Assembly: GCA_049322355.1 (NCBI GenBank)
Contig: JBMORG010000010.1
Span: forward strand, 496,001 to 560,000
Reading direction: 5' to 3'
DNA length: 64,000 nt
DNA from: 0-14-0-80-60-11 sp049322355
Lineage (GTDB): Bacteria > Desulfobacterota > Desulfobaccia > Desulfobaccales > 0-14-0-80-60-11
Shown: positions 8,359 through 17,091 of the stretch, piece by piece
Layout: each line of letters opens with the position of its first letter
How positions within the stretch are numbered: the first letter of the stretch is position 1
Position numbers and translations under genes: made by a program
Notes under the pieces: model-generated
Told to the model about the DNA's origin: nothing
The model's input: the letters and a program-made list of their open reading frames with translations, nothing else
Database searches by the model: none

Positions 8359-8835
8359 TTAACTCACTTTTTCATTTTTTGGAATTGTCGTGCTCACCAT
8401 CTGTTCCCACTGCTCGTATTTGGGGAAAAACAGGTAAAAAAACCCCAGGGAAATCACCATGAAGACATAAAAATCCAGGGCATTGCCGGTCAGCAGGAAC
8501 AGGACCAGGCCGAAGACCGCCACGGATTCGCAGAGGGCGAAGGTGACGATGGCTGCCTGGGGCAGGTTATCCGGCGACTGGGCCAGGATAAGTTTATGTA
8601 CGACTTTGATGATGAAGTATTGAGCCGCGGCCAGAGCTAGAAAAATATATTTTAGCAGGCTTGCGGTTTGGGGCGGGAGCTTGGCGAAACCGCTAAAAGG
8701 CGCCCACTGCCATTTAATCACTTCCACCACCCCCGCATAGACAAAGACCGCGGCGATCATGGCCAACCCAACGAAGTTAATGGCCAGGTAACGGGATTTC
8801 AGGGTGATATTTTTGTCTTTGTGATTGGTGGCCAT
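8359..8835 (-). CDS. Four-helix integral membrane protein of unknown function
   Basis: A 158-residue protein with about four hydrophobic helices: LAINFVGLAMIAAVFVYAGV, LLKYIFLALAAAQYFIIKVV, VTFALCESVAVFGLVLFLL and FYVFMVISLGFFYLFFPKY. A short basic cytoplasmic N terminus (MATNHKDKN) precedes. ATG 8835 is chosen over an in-frame TTG at 8868. The E in the third helix (ALCESVAVFG) is reminiscent of the c-subunit/V-type proteolipid carboxylate, but the overall pattern does not establish that family. It follows the HDAC-like gene on the same strand. Function unknown. Confidence 0.6.
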   Translation of the reverse strand: MATNHKDKNITLKSRYLAINFVGLAMIAAVFVYAGVVEVIKWQWAPFSGFAKLPPQTASLLKYIFLALAAAQYFIIKVVHKLILAQSPDNLPQAAIVTFALCESVAVFGLVLFLLTGNALDFYVFMVISLGFFYLFFPKYEQWEQMVSTTIPKNEKVS

Positions 8836-8875
8836 CTTTATTTGGTTACTATTTTGCTGAACTCGCAAAAATAGC

Positions 8876-9165
8876 CATTTTCCCCTCCCCTGGTGGGAGG
8901 GGATTAAGGGGAGAGGGAAAATAACTGATTTAAGGAACTAATTACTTCACCCCCACCCTAACCCTCCCCCATCAAGGGGGAGGGAATTTTGGACTTTTTA
9001 TGAAAACCTATTTTCAGTTAATGTAATAACCTGTTGGCGCCCAAGCTGAGGTTGGGCCAAAAATTTGCGCCACCAAGCAGTTAAACATGAGCCTTTGGCT
9101 CACCCGTAAAACATGAAAATTTGACCCCCTCACCCCGACCCTATCCCCCAAGGGGGAGAGGGAGA
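8876..9165. repeat. Cluster of three palindromic C/G-tract interspersed repeats
   Basis: The spacer between two minus-strand genes holds three diverged copies of a C-tract/G-tract repeat at about 8876-8922, 8945-8984 and 9123-9165. The second reads CACCCCCACCCTAACCC then CTCCCCCATCAAGGGGGAG, which can fold as a hairpin. Between them, ATGAGCC-TTT-GGCTCA (near 9087-9102) is another small inverted repeat. No coding potential was seen. Related copies occur at 49496, 52560-52740 and 61533. Confidence 0.7.
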
Positions 9166-9242
9166 TAACTTGTGGAACTTTTCAGGACATGAGCTTGGGG
9201 GCGAGGAATCGAAAACTAACTCTCACCCTAAACAGCAGCGCA

Positions 9243-10166
9243 TCACGCCGGGGGTCCGAAGCGGTCGCGAGGTTGAGGTTTTTTCGCGGCAATAAAATCC
9301 GGCGCCTTGACCTTGCCCAGGTCTTTGGTGCGGAAGCGGGTAATAAAGACCGCGGCCCCGCTAACTGCCACCTTGAGGCCTTTGTCGGTGACTTCCAAAA
9401 TCTCCCCGGGTTGGGCGGTGTGGTCGGCCATGAGATAAGAGGCGTTATAGAGCTTGACCTGCTCACCCTTAAAAGTGGTGGTGGCGCCGGGTTGGGGATC
9501 GCAACCCCGGATGAAGTCGAAGACCTTGCGGCCTGGCAGGTTCCAGTTGAGGGCTGCCACTTTTTCGTCGCAGGGCGGGTCATAGGTGCCCAGGGAATGA
9601 TCCTGGGGTATACGGGGGGCCTTGCCCTGGGCCACCAAATCCACCGCCTCCAGGCAGGCCTCTACTCCCAAGGGATAAAGCTTGTTAAAATACACCTCGC
9701 CGGTGGTTTCGTTGGGCCCGATCTCCACTTTCTTCTGAAGCAGAATGTCGCCGGTGTCGATGCCTTCATCCACCCAAAAAATGGTAAGTCCGGATTCTTT
9801 TTCGCCGTTGATCACCGCCCAATTGATGGCCGAGGCGCCCCGGTATTTGGGGAGAATGGAAGGATGGTAACAGATGGCCCCAAGTTTGGGGACGCCCAAA
9901 ACCTTGCCCGGCACGATGTCGGTTACGAAGGCCAGGACCGCCAGGTCGGGAGCCAGGGAAACCATCTGCTCATAGGCCTGGGGGTCCTTCATGCGGGGAG
10001 GCTGGAACACGGGAATTCCGGCAGCCTGCGCCGCCTCCTTAATGGGGTCGATTTTACTGCCCCGGTCCGGGGGGCAAAAGACGCCCACGACCTGTTGACC
10101 TCGCTCAATTAATCCTTTCAGAACGTCTGCACCAAAGGCCGCCTGGCCGATTAAGGCGATGCGCAT
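9243..10166 (-). CDS. Formyltransferase, 10-formyl-THF hydrolase (FDH N-domain) type
   Basis: A 307-residue formyl_transf_N protein plus C-terminal OB-like domain. The active-site region CYHPSILPKYRGASAINW has the expected HPS and the catalytic Asp lies in EGIDTGDILLQKKVEIGP. Wording such as SAINWAVINGEKESG, IFWVDEGIDTGD and FIRGCDPQPGA resembles the hydrolase domain of 10-formyltetrahydrofolate dehydrogenase more than methionyl-tRNA formyltransferase. It may therefore recycle 10-formyl-THF or transfer formyl to another acceptor; true Fmt function is not excluded. ATG 10166 is fixed by a strong AGGAGG; the longer upstream frame is not coding. Confidence 0.75.
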   Translation of the reverse strand: MRIALIGQAAFGADVLKGLIERGQQVVGVFCPPDRGSKIDPIKEAAQAAGIPVFQPPRMKDPQAYEQMVSLAPDLAVLAFVTDIVPGKVLGVPKLGAICYHPSILPKYRGASAINWAVINGEKESGLTIFWVDEGIDTGDILLQKKVEIGPNETTGEVYFNKLYPLGVEACLEAVDLVAQGKAPRIPQDHSLGTYDPPCDEKVAALNWNLPGRKVFDFIRGCDPQPGATTTFKGEQVKLYNASYLMADHTAQPGEILEVTDKGLKVAVSGAAVFITRFRTKDLGKVKAPDFIAAKKPQPRDRFGPPA

Positions 10167-10362
10167 ATTGCCCTCCTTGTTTGGCAGCGGGACAGGGATT
10201 GCGCACAAGGCAGGTGGGTCTGACCACCGATTCTCCGATCCCGCGGTTAGGAGCCTGGTGACGGATGCAGGATAAGCACTTGCCAGGCTAGGTAGCCACC
10301 TGAGGGAGTGAAGCTTTCCGGGGAAGGGGAAAAGGGGAGCACCTTCGCCCTTCCCTGGAAGA

Positions 10363-10557
10363 TCAATGATGGTGGTGCTCGTCCGGCGCCTTTTCCGGTT
10401 CCATGGTGGCGGCATAAAAACAAATTCCACAGGCCGCCAGGATGGCCCCTACGGAAATCATGGCGCTGTGTCCCCAGACGGCGATGCCGATGCAGACGAA
10501 CACCAATACCATGAGATAGGCCTGTTTTTTCCGATAGCTTTGCTTGGCTTCAGCCAC
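10363..10557 (-). CDS. Small two-helix membrane protein with His-rich tail
   Basis: A 64-residue protein starting at GTG 10557, with GGGAGG six bases upstream. A charged N terminus (AEAKQSYRKKQ) precedes two helices (AYLMVLVFVCIGIAVWG and MISVGAILAACGICFYAAT), and it ends PEKAPDEHHHH. The terminal four His could bind metal. No family was recognised. It is upstream of the formyltransferase and downstream of gltX on the same strand. Confidence 0.6.
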   Translation of the reverse strand: MAEAKQSYRKKQAYLMVLVFVCIGIAVWGHSAMISVGAILAACGICFYAATMEPEKAPDEHHHH

Positions 10558-10578
10558 GTCTAACCTCCCTATGATGAC

Positions 10579-10599
10579 GTTTTCGGTTTTCAGTTTTAG
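10579..10599. repeat. Heptamer tandem repeat
   Basis: Three 7-base units GTTTTCG, GTTTTCA, GTTTTAG in the spacer between gltX and the small membrane-protein gene. Same period and similar sequence to the tracts at 17771 (inverted) and 62361. Confidence 0.55.
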
Positions 10600-10628
10600 T
10601 TTAGGGCGCAGTGGGCACCCTGAACTTA

Positions 10629-12035
10629 TTATGCGTCGCTCTGCTTTGCAAAATCTATGGCGTTCTCAAGTCTCCGCAAGGTCTCATCCCGTCCCAGGAT
10701 CTGAATGATTTCATAGAGTCCGGGACTGGCCGTTTTGCCGGTCAGGGCCACCCTTACCGGCTGAGCCAGGTTGACCATCTTCTGTCGGGTCTCCTGGGAT
10801 AACTCGTTGAACAACTGGGTCAAGGCCGATTCATTAACCTCCGGGAGTTCGGCAAGGCGGGTTGCGATTTCCCTGATTATAAGGCCCGAAGCCGGTTTAA
10901 GAAATTTTTGGGCGGCCTTGGAATCATAGGGCCGGGGATCCTGAAAGTAAAACCGGGCAGCCTCGGCCATCTCCACCAGGGTTTTGCTCCGGGGAGCCAA
11001 AGTGGTCACCACCCGGGCCAGATAATCTTGGTCTGGATTGGTAATGCCAATATTCGCCAAGAAGGGGGTGACTGCCCGGGCCAGCTCCGGGGCCGGCATC
11101 TCCTTAATATAATGGCTGTTAAGCCATAAGAGCTTTTCTTCGTCAAAGACCCCCGGGGATTTGGTCACGTGTTCCAGGGTAAAATACTTGATAAGCTCTT
11201 CTATGGAAAAAATCTCCTGGTCGCCGTGGGACCAGCCCAGGCGGGCCAAGTAGTTCACCAAGGAGTGGGGCAGGAAACCCTGTTCCCGATAAGCCAGGGC
11301 AGGGAGGGCGCCGTGGCGCTTGGACAGTTTGGCCCGGTCTTTCCCCAGCATCAAGGGCATATGGGCGAACAGAGGCGGGGTCACCCCTAAAGCCTCATAA
11401 ATGAGGAGTTGCCGGGGGGTGTTAGGAATGTGGTCTTCGCCCCGGATGACCTGGGTTACGCCCATGGTGATGTCATCCACCACCACTGCGAAATTATAGG
11501 TAGGAATGCCGTCGGCCCGCAGGACCACCAAGTCGTCCAGTTCCTGGTTGTCGAAAGCGATGGGGCCTTTGATGGCATCCTTCCAATGGGTGACGCCGGT
11601 CCGGGCGGTTTTGAAGCGAACCGCGGTATCCGGCCCGGCGGGCAGATTAAGATCCCGGCAATGGCCGTCATACCTGGGTTTGTCACCCCGGGCCAAGGCG
11701 GCCTGGCGCCGGGCCTCCAAATCCTGAGGGGGACAGTTGCAATAATAGGCCGCGCCCCGGTCAAGGAGGCGGTTAATATAATCGTGATAAATGGGCAGTC
11801 TTTCCGACTGGCGGTAAGGCCCTTCATCCCAGTCCAGACCCAGCCACTTCATGGCCTCCAGGATCTCGGTGACAAACCGTTCCTGGGACCGTTCTTTATC
11901 GGTATCTTCGATGCGCAGAATGAAGGTCCCGTCATAATGCCGGGCGATGAGCCAGTTGAACAGGGCCGTGTGGGCGCCGCCCAGATGGAGGGCGCCGGTG
12001 GGGCTGGGGGAAAAACGGGTGCGCACTTCAGTCAT
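10629..12035 (-). CDS. gltX: Glutamyl-tRNA synthetase
   Basis: Charges tRNA-Glu. The class I signature FSPSPTGALHLGGAHTALF holds the HIGH-like motif (HLGG), and KMSKS appears as KLSKRHGALP. Possible zinc ligands sit in YYCNCPPQDLEARR and YDGHCRDL, as in zinc-containing GluRS. The rest is a normal anticodon-binding alpha-helical cage, and 468 residues is standard length. ATG 12035 (MTEVRTRFSPSPTG) has GAGG six bases upstream; the longer frame to 12146 is not supported. Whether it is discriminating or also charges tRNA-Gln cannot be read from sequence alone. Confidence 0.95.
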   Translation of the reverse strand: MTEVRTRFSPSPTGALHLGGAHTALFNWLIARHYDGTFILRIEDTDKERSQERFVTEILEAMKWLGLDWDEGPYRQSERLPIYHDYINRLLDRGAAYYCNCPPQDLEARRQAALARGDKPRYDGHCRDLNLPAGPDTAVRFKTARTGVTHWKDAIKGPIAFDNQELDDLVVLRADGIPTYNFAVVVDDITMGVTQVIRGEDHIPNTPRQLLIYEALGVTPPLFAHMPLMLGKDRAKLSKRHGALPALAYREQGFLPHSLVNYLARLGWSHGDQEIFSIEELIKYFTLEHVTKSPGVFDEEKLLWLNSHYIKEMPAPELARAVTPFLANIGITNPDQDYLARVVTTLAPRSKTLVEMAEAARFYFQDPRPYDSKAAQKFLKPASGLIIREIATRLAELPEVNESALTQLFNELSQETRQKMVNLAQPVRVALTGKTASPGLYEIIQILGRDETLRRLENAIDFAKQSDA

Positions 12036-12185
12036 GTCATGCCTCATCAGACTAGGCAAATTTACCATAATTTTTTTACTCTCGCCAGGAATTTCCCATT
12101 CTAAAAACCTTGCCGACATGGAATACAATAGATAATATTGAACCAATGCTTGGAAAATCTAATCGGTTATTGGAAAGGAAAAAGT

Positions 12186-12386
12186 ATGGTGCAAGCTAAA
12201 GGTCAAGTCCCCGGAGATGCACATAAGTTTGGCTGTGGCGCCGGGGGCCAAAGACTCGGTAAGGGACCACATGGGACTTGCATCTGCTCCGCTTGCGGAC
12301 ATCGGGTTCCCCATGAGCCGGGAGTCCCTTGTCGGGAAGTTAAATGCCCCCAATGCGGCGGCGCCATGCGCCGTAGAGATGGGTAA
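12186..12386 (+). CDS. Small Cys-rich zinc-ribbon/rubredoxin-like protein
   Basis: A 66-residue protein. The C-terminal half has CICSACGHRVPHEPGVPC followed by KCPQCGGAMRR, giving CxxC pairs suitable for a zinc ribbon. Similar short proteins with a CP.CG....H..GVPC..KCP.CG pattern are common in sulfate reducers and methanogens (from memory); their role is unknown to me. ATG 12186 follows AAGGAAAAAG and is preferred over ATG 12138. It is divergent from gltX. Confidence 0.6.
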   Translation: MVQAKGQVPGDAHKFGCGAGGQRLGKGPHGTCICSACGHRVPHEPGVPCREVKCPQCGGAMRRRDG

Positions 12387-12760
12387 GGTTTGAAAAATAC
12401 ATTAGAATTGGCCTAGATTGGCCTATCCAATCTTTAAACCTATTACCTTGGCCAGAATGGAGTTTTTAGGGACTTAAGACAGTCCCTTTCGTGCAAAGAA
12501 GCACCAGCGATGGGTTTATTAAAGGTCAGGGTCAGACGTCTATATACTTTTGTTAAATACCTTCCGCCTTTACTACCTTAGTTCCAACAAGGGATCAAGT
12601 TGAACTACCGATGGGGTAAAACCAACTTAGATCAGCTTAAATATGGAACTACTGCCACACCAGCCTTATAATTGAATAAATCCAAATGATCACAGCTTTC
12701 AGGAGCAGGTCAGGCCTGTGGGCCTGCTCTTAAATCTGATCTCTGCCGGAGGCCATAATC
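12387..12760. other. Non-coding spacer, 374 bases
   Basis: No gene seen. ATTGGCCTA occurs twice near 12407-12425 and an ATCCAATC follows, suggesting small local repeats. The last 20 bases supply GGAGG for the downstream oxidoreductase. Confidence 0.4.
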
Positions 12761-14476
12761 ATGCCAAAACCATTGAAAATTGTAATAGTGGGCGGGGTGG
12801 CCGCAGGACCCAAGGCCGCGGCCCGGGCCCGGCGCTTGGACCCCCGGGCTGCCATCACCATTCTGGAGAAAGGGGATTATATCTCTTACTCCGCCTGCGG
12901 CTTGCCCTTTTTGATCTCCGGGGAAATCCCGGACGTCAGGCACCTTTTGGCCTCACCCGTTGGGGTGGTGAGGGATGCGGAGTATTTTAAAAAAGTTAAA
13001 GATATTAATTTCCTGACAAGGAAGGAAGTGGTGGCTATCGACCGGGGCGCCAAAGAAGTTAAAGTCCGGGATGTGGCGACCTCCCAGGAGGAAACCTATC
13101 CTTACGACAAGCTGGTCCTGGCCACCGGGGCGGTGCCGGTGCGCCCCAAGGTGCCGGGCATCGATGTGGAAAACGTCTTTGTGATCCGCCAACCCCGTGA
13201 TGGTCTGGCCATCATGGCCGCACTGGAAAAGCACAAACCCCGGCGGGCGGCCCTGATTGGAGCCGGCGCCATCGGCCTGGAAATGGCCGAAGCCCTGGTG
13301 GATTGGGGCGTGGAAGTTAGAGTGGTGGAGGCCCAGGACCAAGTCTTCCCCGGGTTACTGGATTTCGAGATGGGGGCTCTCGTGCGGCGGCACCTGGAAA
13401 GCAAAGGAATCAAAGTGCATACCGGCGAGGCGGCCACCAGTTTCGGAAGCGACGAGGATGGCCGTCTGAACCGCGTTTATACCTCCAAGGGAGAGTTTCC
13501 TGCGGAACTGGCGGTGGTGGCGGTGGGGGTGCGGCCCAATGTGGAATTAGCTAGAGCCGCGGGCCTGACCATCGGGGAAACCGGCGCCATCAAGGTGGAC
13601 GAGGAACTGCGAACCTCGGACCCCGACATTTTTGCCGGCGGCGACTGCGCCGAAAACTTTCATCGTCTCCTTAACCGCCCGGTATTCGTATCATCGGGGC
13701 AACTGGCTAATATTCAGGGACGGATCATCGGCACCAATCTCACCGGGGGCCACTTGCCCTATCGAGGCATGGTAGGTACTGCGGTGGCCAAGGTCTTTGA
13801 CTATACCGTGGGCGCCACGGGTTTGAACGAGGCCGCGGCCAGGAGAGCGGGCTTTGAAGTGGAGACCGTTATGGTCCCGGGTCTGGACCACGCCCACTAC
13901 CTGCCCGACGCCTTGTTTGTGGGCCTGAAAATGGTGGCGGATAAAAACACTGGCAGAGTTTTGGGGGTGCAGGTGGCGGGGCCCGGCGATGGCGCCAAGC
14001 GCCTGGATGTGGCCGCCGCGGCCATCACCCTGGGGGCCACGGTGGATGAGTTCACCCAATTCAACCTGGGATATTCGCCCCCTTACTCCGTGGCCATCGA
14101 CCTTTTGGTTAATGCCGCCCAAGTCATGCAAAACAAGCTCAACGGCGCGGCCCAGTCCATCTCGCCCCTGGAAGTACAAGAACTCACCGACCGGGGCGAG
14201 GATTTCCTGCTTCTGGACGTGCGCACTCCGGCGGAATTCCGGCAGGAGCGCTTAAAGCACCCCAAGGCCTTTGCCATGCCTCTGGGGCGCCTCCGGGACA
14301 AAGCTTCGGCCTTACCCAAAGACAAATTGTACATTCCCTTCTGCCAGTTCAGCCTGCGGGGCTATGAAGCGGAAAAAATCCTGGAAGGCTTGGGGTTTAC
14401 CAACGTGAAGTTCATGGACGGCGGCGTGACCCATTGGCCCTTCGAGCTGGAGGGGGGCAAGGGTGAAAAAGAGTAA
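12761..14476 (+). CDS. CoA-disulfide-reductase-like flavoprotein fused to rhodanese
   Basis: A 571-residue FAD/NAD(P)-dependent oxidoreductase. The N-terminal FAD motif is IVIVGGVAAGPKAAARARR, and the single active-site Cys typical of CoA-disulfide reductase lies in YISYSACGLPFLISGEIP. A second nucleotide site reads AALIGAGAIGLEMAEALV, the FAD aspartate motif is DPDIFAGGDCAE, and a dimerisation domain follows. Residues about 465-565 form a rhodanese domain (LLDVRTPAEFRQERL) whose active-site loop is FCQFSLRGYEA. Such fusions reduce CoA disulfide, persulfide or polysulfide and suggest a role in sulfur or redox handling. It is a single-gene unit with GGAGG before the ATG. Confidence 0.9.
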   Translation: MPKPLKIVIVGGVAAGPKAAARARRLDPRAAITILEKGDYISYSACGLPFLISGEIPDVRHLLASPVGVVRDAEYFKKVKDINFLTRKEVVAIDRGAKEVKVRDVATSQEETYPYDKLVLATGAVPVRPKVPGIDVENVFVIRQPRDGLAIMAALEKHKPRRAALIGAGAIGLEMAEALVDWGVEVRVVEAQDQVFPGLLDFEMGALVRRHLESKGIKVHTGEAATSFGSDEDGRLNRVYTSKGEFPAELAVVAVGVRPNVELARAAGLTIGETGAIKVDEELRTSDPDIFAGGDCAENFHRLLNRPVFVSSGQLANIQGRIIGTNLTGGHLPYRGMVGTAVAKVFDYTVGATGLNEAAARRAGFEVETVMVPGLDHAHYLPDALFVGLKMVADKNTGRVLGVQVAGPGDGAKRLDVAAAAITLGATVDEFTQFNLGYSPPYSVAIDLLVNAAQVMQNKLNGAAQSISPLEVQELTDRGEDFLLLDVRTPAEFRQERLKHPKAFAMPLGRLRDKASALPKDKLYIPFCQFSLRGYEAEKILEGLGFTNVKFMDGGVTHWPFELEGGKGEKE

Positions 14477-14478
14477 TA

Positions 14479-15285
14479 TCAGTTCCCGCGGCTCTTATCC
14501 GCCAGTTCTTTAATTGCCGCCATGTACTCGGTAAAGCCTTGCAGGAGAATATCATTGTGATTGGCATGGGGGATGGTGAGCATCGTCTTGTCTCGAGCGC
14601 CGCTGGCGTCATATAAGGCCTGGCCGTCGCTTAAAGGAATAATGTGGTCGTGTTCTGCGTGGATGATCAGGGTGGGTCCAGGGTAAGCTTTGATTTTATC
14701 CACGTTGCGAAAGCCCGCCCTTTCTTGAAAGCCGATGGCTCTCAGGTTGACGCCCAAAAGTTGCAGCAGGGGTCCGGCAAAGGCGAAGCCGCTTTCCACG
14801 ATGAGGGCGGAAACCTGGTCTGGATAACTGGCCGCCAGCTCCAACGCCGGGGCGCTTCCCAGGGAACGGCCCATAACCAGTAAGGGACCGCTATAGCCCT
14901 GTTGCGCCAGCCATTTCCGGGCGAACTTAAAAATTTTATGACAGTCCTCCATCATGGCGCTAACAGTAGGGGAGCCGGTGGAGCGGCCGTAACCCCGATA
15001 ATCCGCCGGGAAAAAATTGAGGCCCAAACGGAGGTAGAAGGGCGCCAGTTCGTCATAATCCGCCACGATTTCGCCGTTGCCGTGAAAAAAGAGAATGGTG
15101 GGCGCGGCTGGCTCTCCAGGATGAAAGCGAGCTCCCACCGCAGCGTCATCTGCCACCGGGATCAGGAGGTCAGAGGCTGAACTGGCCATACCAGCGAAGC
15201 TTGTTTCGGGTCGCGGGTGAAACAGGCGCAGCAACACCTCGGGAACATCCAGGGCTGTATAATCCATATCGCGTAAATCATTCAT
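14479..15285 (-). CDS. Alpha/beta hydrolase
   Basis: A 268-residue serine hydrolase. The oxyanion region is ILFFHGNGEIVADYDE, the nucleophile elbow is VMGRSLGSAPALELAA (GRSLG), the acid lies in IIHAEHDHIIPLSDG and the catalytic His in IPHANHNDILLQG. This arrangement resembles the DUF676/YqkD/FSH-type esterases related to BEM46. Substrate unknown. ATG 15285 has AAGGAA eight bases upstream; an in-frame ATG at 15357 has no site and adds 24 atypical residues. It converges on the oxidoreductase with two bases between stops. Confidence 0.82.
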   Translation of the reverse strand: MNDLRDMDYTALDVPEVLLRLFHPRPETSFAGMASSASDLLIPVADDAAVGARFHPGEPAAPTILFFHGNGEIVADYDELAPFYLRLGLNFFPADYRGYGRSTGSPTVSAMMEDCHKIFKFARKWLAQQGYSGPLLVMGRSLGSAPALELAASYPDQVSALIVESGFAFAGPLLQLLGVNLRAIGFQERAGFRNVDKIKAYPGPTLIIHAEHDHIIPLSDGQALYDASGARDKTMLTIPHANHNDILLQGFTEYMAAIKELADKSRGN

Positions 15286-15574
15286 AAATAGGTTTCCTTC
15301 AAGGGTGGTTGAACATAACAATTTTTTCGAAAAATAGGAATATAAGGATGAGGGCACAAGTGGCAGAGGCTTTCAGCCTGGGGGAAAAACTTGGGATTCT
15401 AAGGAATTTTCCTACAGGCCCGGGGCCGTGCAAAAAAACTTTTAATGTTTCAATTAGATAAAATATTTCACCCCGCCTTCAGGATAGCTGCCGGCGCCGC
15501 TAAAAGCACTGGCATTGCATCCCCCTATCAGGTACAATGCAGCCCACCTCAACTTCCCGGAGAGGAATTACAAG

Positions 15575-16180
15575 ATGATAAAACAGGCTATCCTTTTAGG
15601 ATTAATACTGTTGTTGACTCTGATCCTGGGTTCTAGTCCGGGCCCGGCAACCCCGGACAAAATGTTCACCTACGACTACACCTTCAAGCCTGGCACCGAG
15701 CCGGATGGATTTCGGAGCCTCAAGTGGGGAACGAATATCGCCACTTTAGACCCACTCCACACTATGGAAGTGTTGGCGGTCGTCGGCCCCTTTACCTACT
15801 ATAAAAAGAATAATGAAGACCTGCATTTGGTGAATATAGAAATCAATGACATCATTTATGAATTCTGGAATGGCAAGTTTTCCGGCGTCATAGTTAAAGT
15901 CAAAGGAGAAAGGCAATTCCAGATTTTAAAAGAATATGTGTTTGCCAGGTTTGGAGAAGGTCAACGGTCCAAAATCCTGCAACAGATGGGCGTCCAGGAT
16001 TTTTATTACAACGGGGTTAAAACGCGCATGTCTCTCAGATACAGCGACCTGGATCGCGAAGGAGAGTTATCGTTGTATTCCATAGCTCTGCTCAATCAGC
16101 AACAAAAAGCCGATACCTATTATTATCGAGAAAGGGCCAAGGCCGAGATCCAGGAGTGGAATAGAACCAGGAAAAAGTGA
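15575..16180 (+). CDS. Secreted protein of unknown function
   Basis: A 201-residue protein with a clear signal peptide (MIKQAILLGLILLLTLILGS, cleavage near GPA). The mature part begins with a segment like FRSLKWGTNIATLD followed by a beta-rich stretch (LVNIEINDIIYEFWNGKFSG), then a helix with FARFGEGQR and a C-terminal charged helix. The FRGLKWG / YEF.NGKF pattern recalls small periplasmic domains seen in many sulfate reducers; I do not recognise a named function. ATG 15575 has GAGGAA seven bases upstream. Confidence 0.65.
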   Translation: MIKQAILLGLILLLTLILGSSPGPATPDKMFTYDYTFKPGTEPDGFRSLKWGTNIATLDPLHTMEVLAVVGPFTYYKKNNEDLHLVNIEINDIIYEFWNGKFSGVIVKVKGERQFQILKEYVFARFGEGQRSKILQQMGVQDFYYNGVKTRMSLRYSDLDREGELSLYSIALLNQQQKADTYYYRERAKAEIQEWNRTRKK

Positions 16181-16197
16181 TAGGGTTCTGAGCCGGG

Positions 16198-17082
16198 TTA
16201 TTGGGGGCGAATGCGACTGCTGACGCAAGCCCGGCAAGTCCCGGAGCGAAAACGGGCGGCGTCGGACAGGGAAAACACCCCCACTATATGGCGGGGCGAT
16301 TCCTGGTAGACGAAGAGGCGGGACACATCTGAAAAGATCATCCGGCGCAGGGCGTTTACCAGGATGTCATCACAATCACAGGCTTGTACTCCCCTGGTCA
16401 TTACGGTCCCGGCCTGGACGTCGGGCGGGATGCGATGCTTGTAAGCCAGGATTAGATCGGTCTTAGAAATCACTCCTACCGGCGCTCCATCCTCCCCGGT
16501 GATCAACAGCGCTCCGAATCTATGAGATGCCAGGCCTTCCATCACCTGGAGCAGACTGTCGGTCTCAGGGTGGGCATAAACCCCTTGAGTCATGACTTCC
16601 CGGATACGGAACCGATCAGCCATGGTCTCCATATCTGCCATTTTCCTCATCAGGTTGCGGTCGCATTGGTGGCAATAGCGATACAGCAGACCCACGATAT
16701 CCGGATAGGCCAGGACCCCCACGGCTTGGTGCCCCTCCTCCCGGACGTAAAGCCGATGAATTTTGTGGGTCCGCATCTGATCCAGGGCTGCGTCCAGGGA
16801 ATCCTCCAGGTGGCAGAAAAGAGGTGGACCCACCATAATTGAGGCCGCCGGGGTATCCAGGGGAAGCCCGGCATAATAGGCCCCCATAAGATCGGTTTTG
16901 GTGACTACCCCCAATGCTTCTTGGTCGGCGTCGGTAACCAGAATGGCATTGACCTTATATTTGATGGCATAGCTGATGGCCTTTTCCAAGGTTGCATCGC
17001 CGGGCAAATGAATAATCAGGCGGCGCATGGCTTCCTTGACTGTCAAATCTTTCAGCACATTTTGGCGGTCCCTCACAGCCAT
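16198..17082 (-). CDS. Four-CBS-domain protein
   Basis: A 294-residue protein made of two Bateman modules. CBS repeats begin at VKEAMRRLIIHLPGDATL, AASIMVGPPLFCHLEDSL, IREVMTQGVYAHPETDSL and AGTVMTRGVQACDCDD, each ending in a GV-type turn (LGVVTKTDL, VGVLAYPDI, VGVISKTDL, VGVFSLSDA). Between modules is YCHQCDRNLMRK and the tail has GTCRACVSSR, two CxxC pairs that could bind metal or sense redox. CBS pairs usually bind adenine nucleotides. It follows the other CBS gene by nine bases and has AAGGGAAAG before the ATG, so the two form an operon. Confidence 0.85.
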   Translation of the reverse strand: MAVRDRQNVLKDLTVKEAMRRLIIHLPGDATLEKAISYAIKYKVNAILVTDADQEALGVVTKTDLMGAYYAGLPLDTPAASIMVGPPLFCHLEDSLDAALDQMRTHKIHRLYVREEGHQAVGVLAYPDIVGLLYRYCHQCDRNLMRKMADMETMADRFRIREVMTQGVYAHPETDSLLQVMEGLASHRFGALLITGEDGAPVGVISKTDLILAYKHRIPPDVQAGTVMTRGVQACDCDDILVNALRRMIFSDVSRLFVYQESPRHIVGVFSLSDAARFRSGTCRACVSSRIRPQ

Positions 17083-17091
17083 GGCTTTCCC

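Noticed and set aside
9243..10430. Start of the formyltransferase at 10430
   Set aside because: The upstream 88 codons are Pro/Arg-rich and overlap a small membrane-protein gene; AGGAGG marks ATG 10166.
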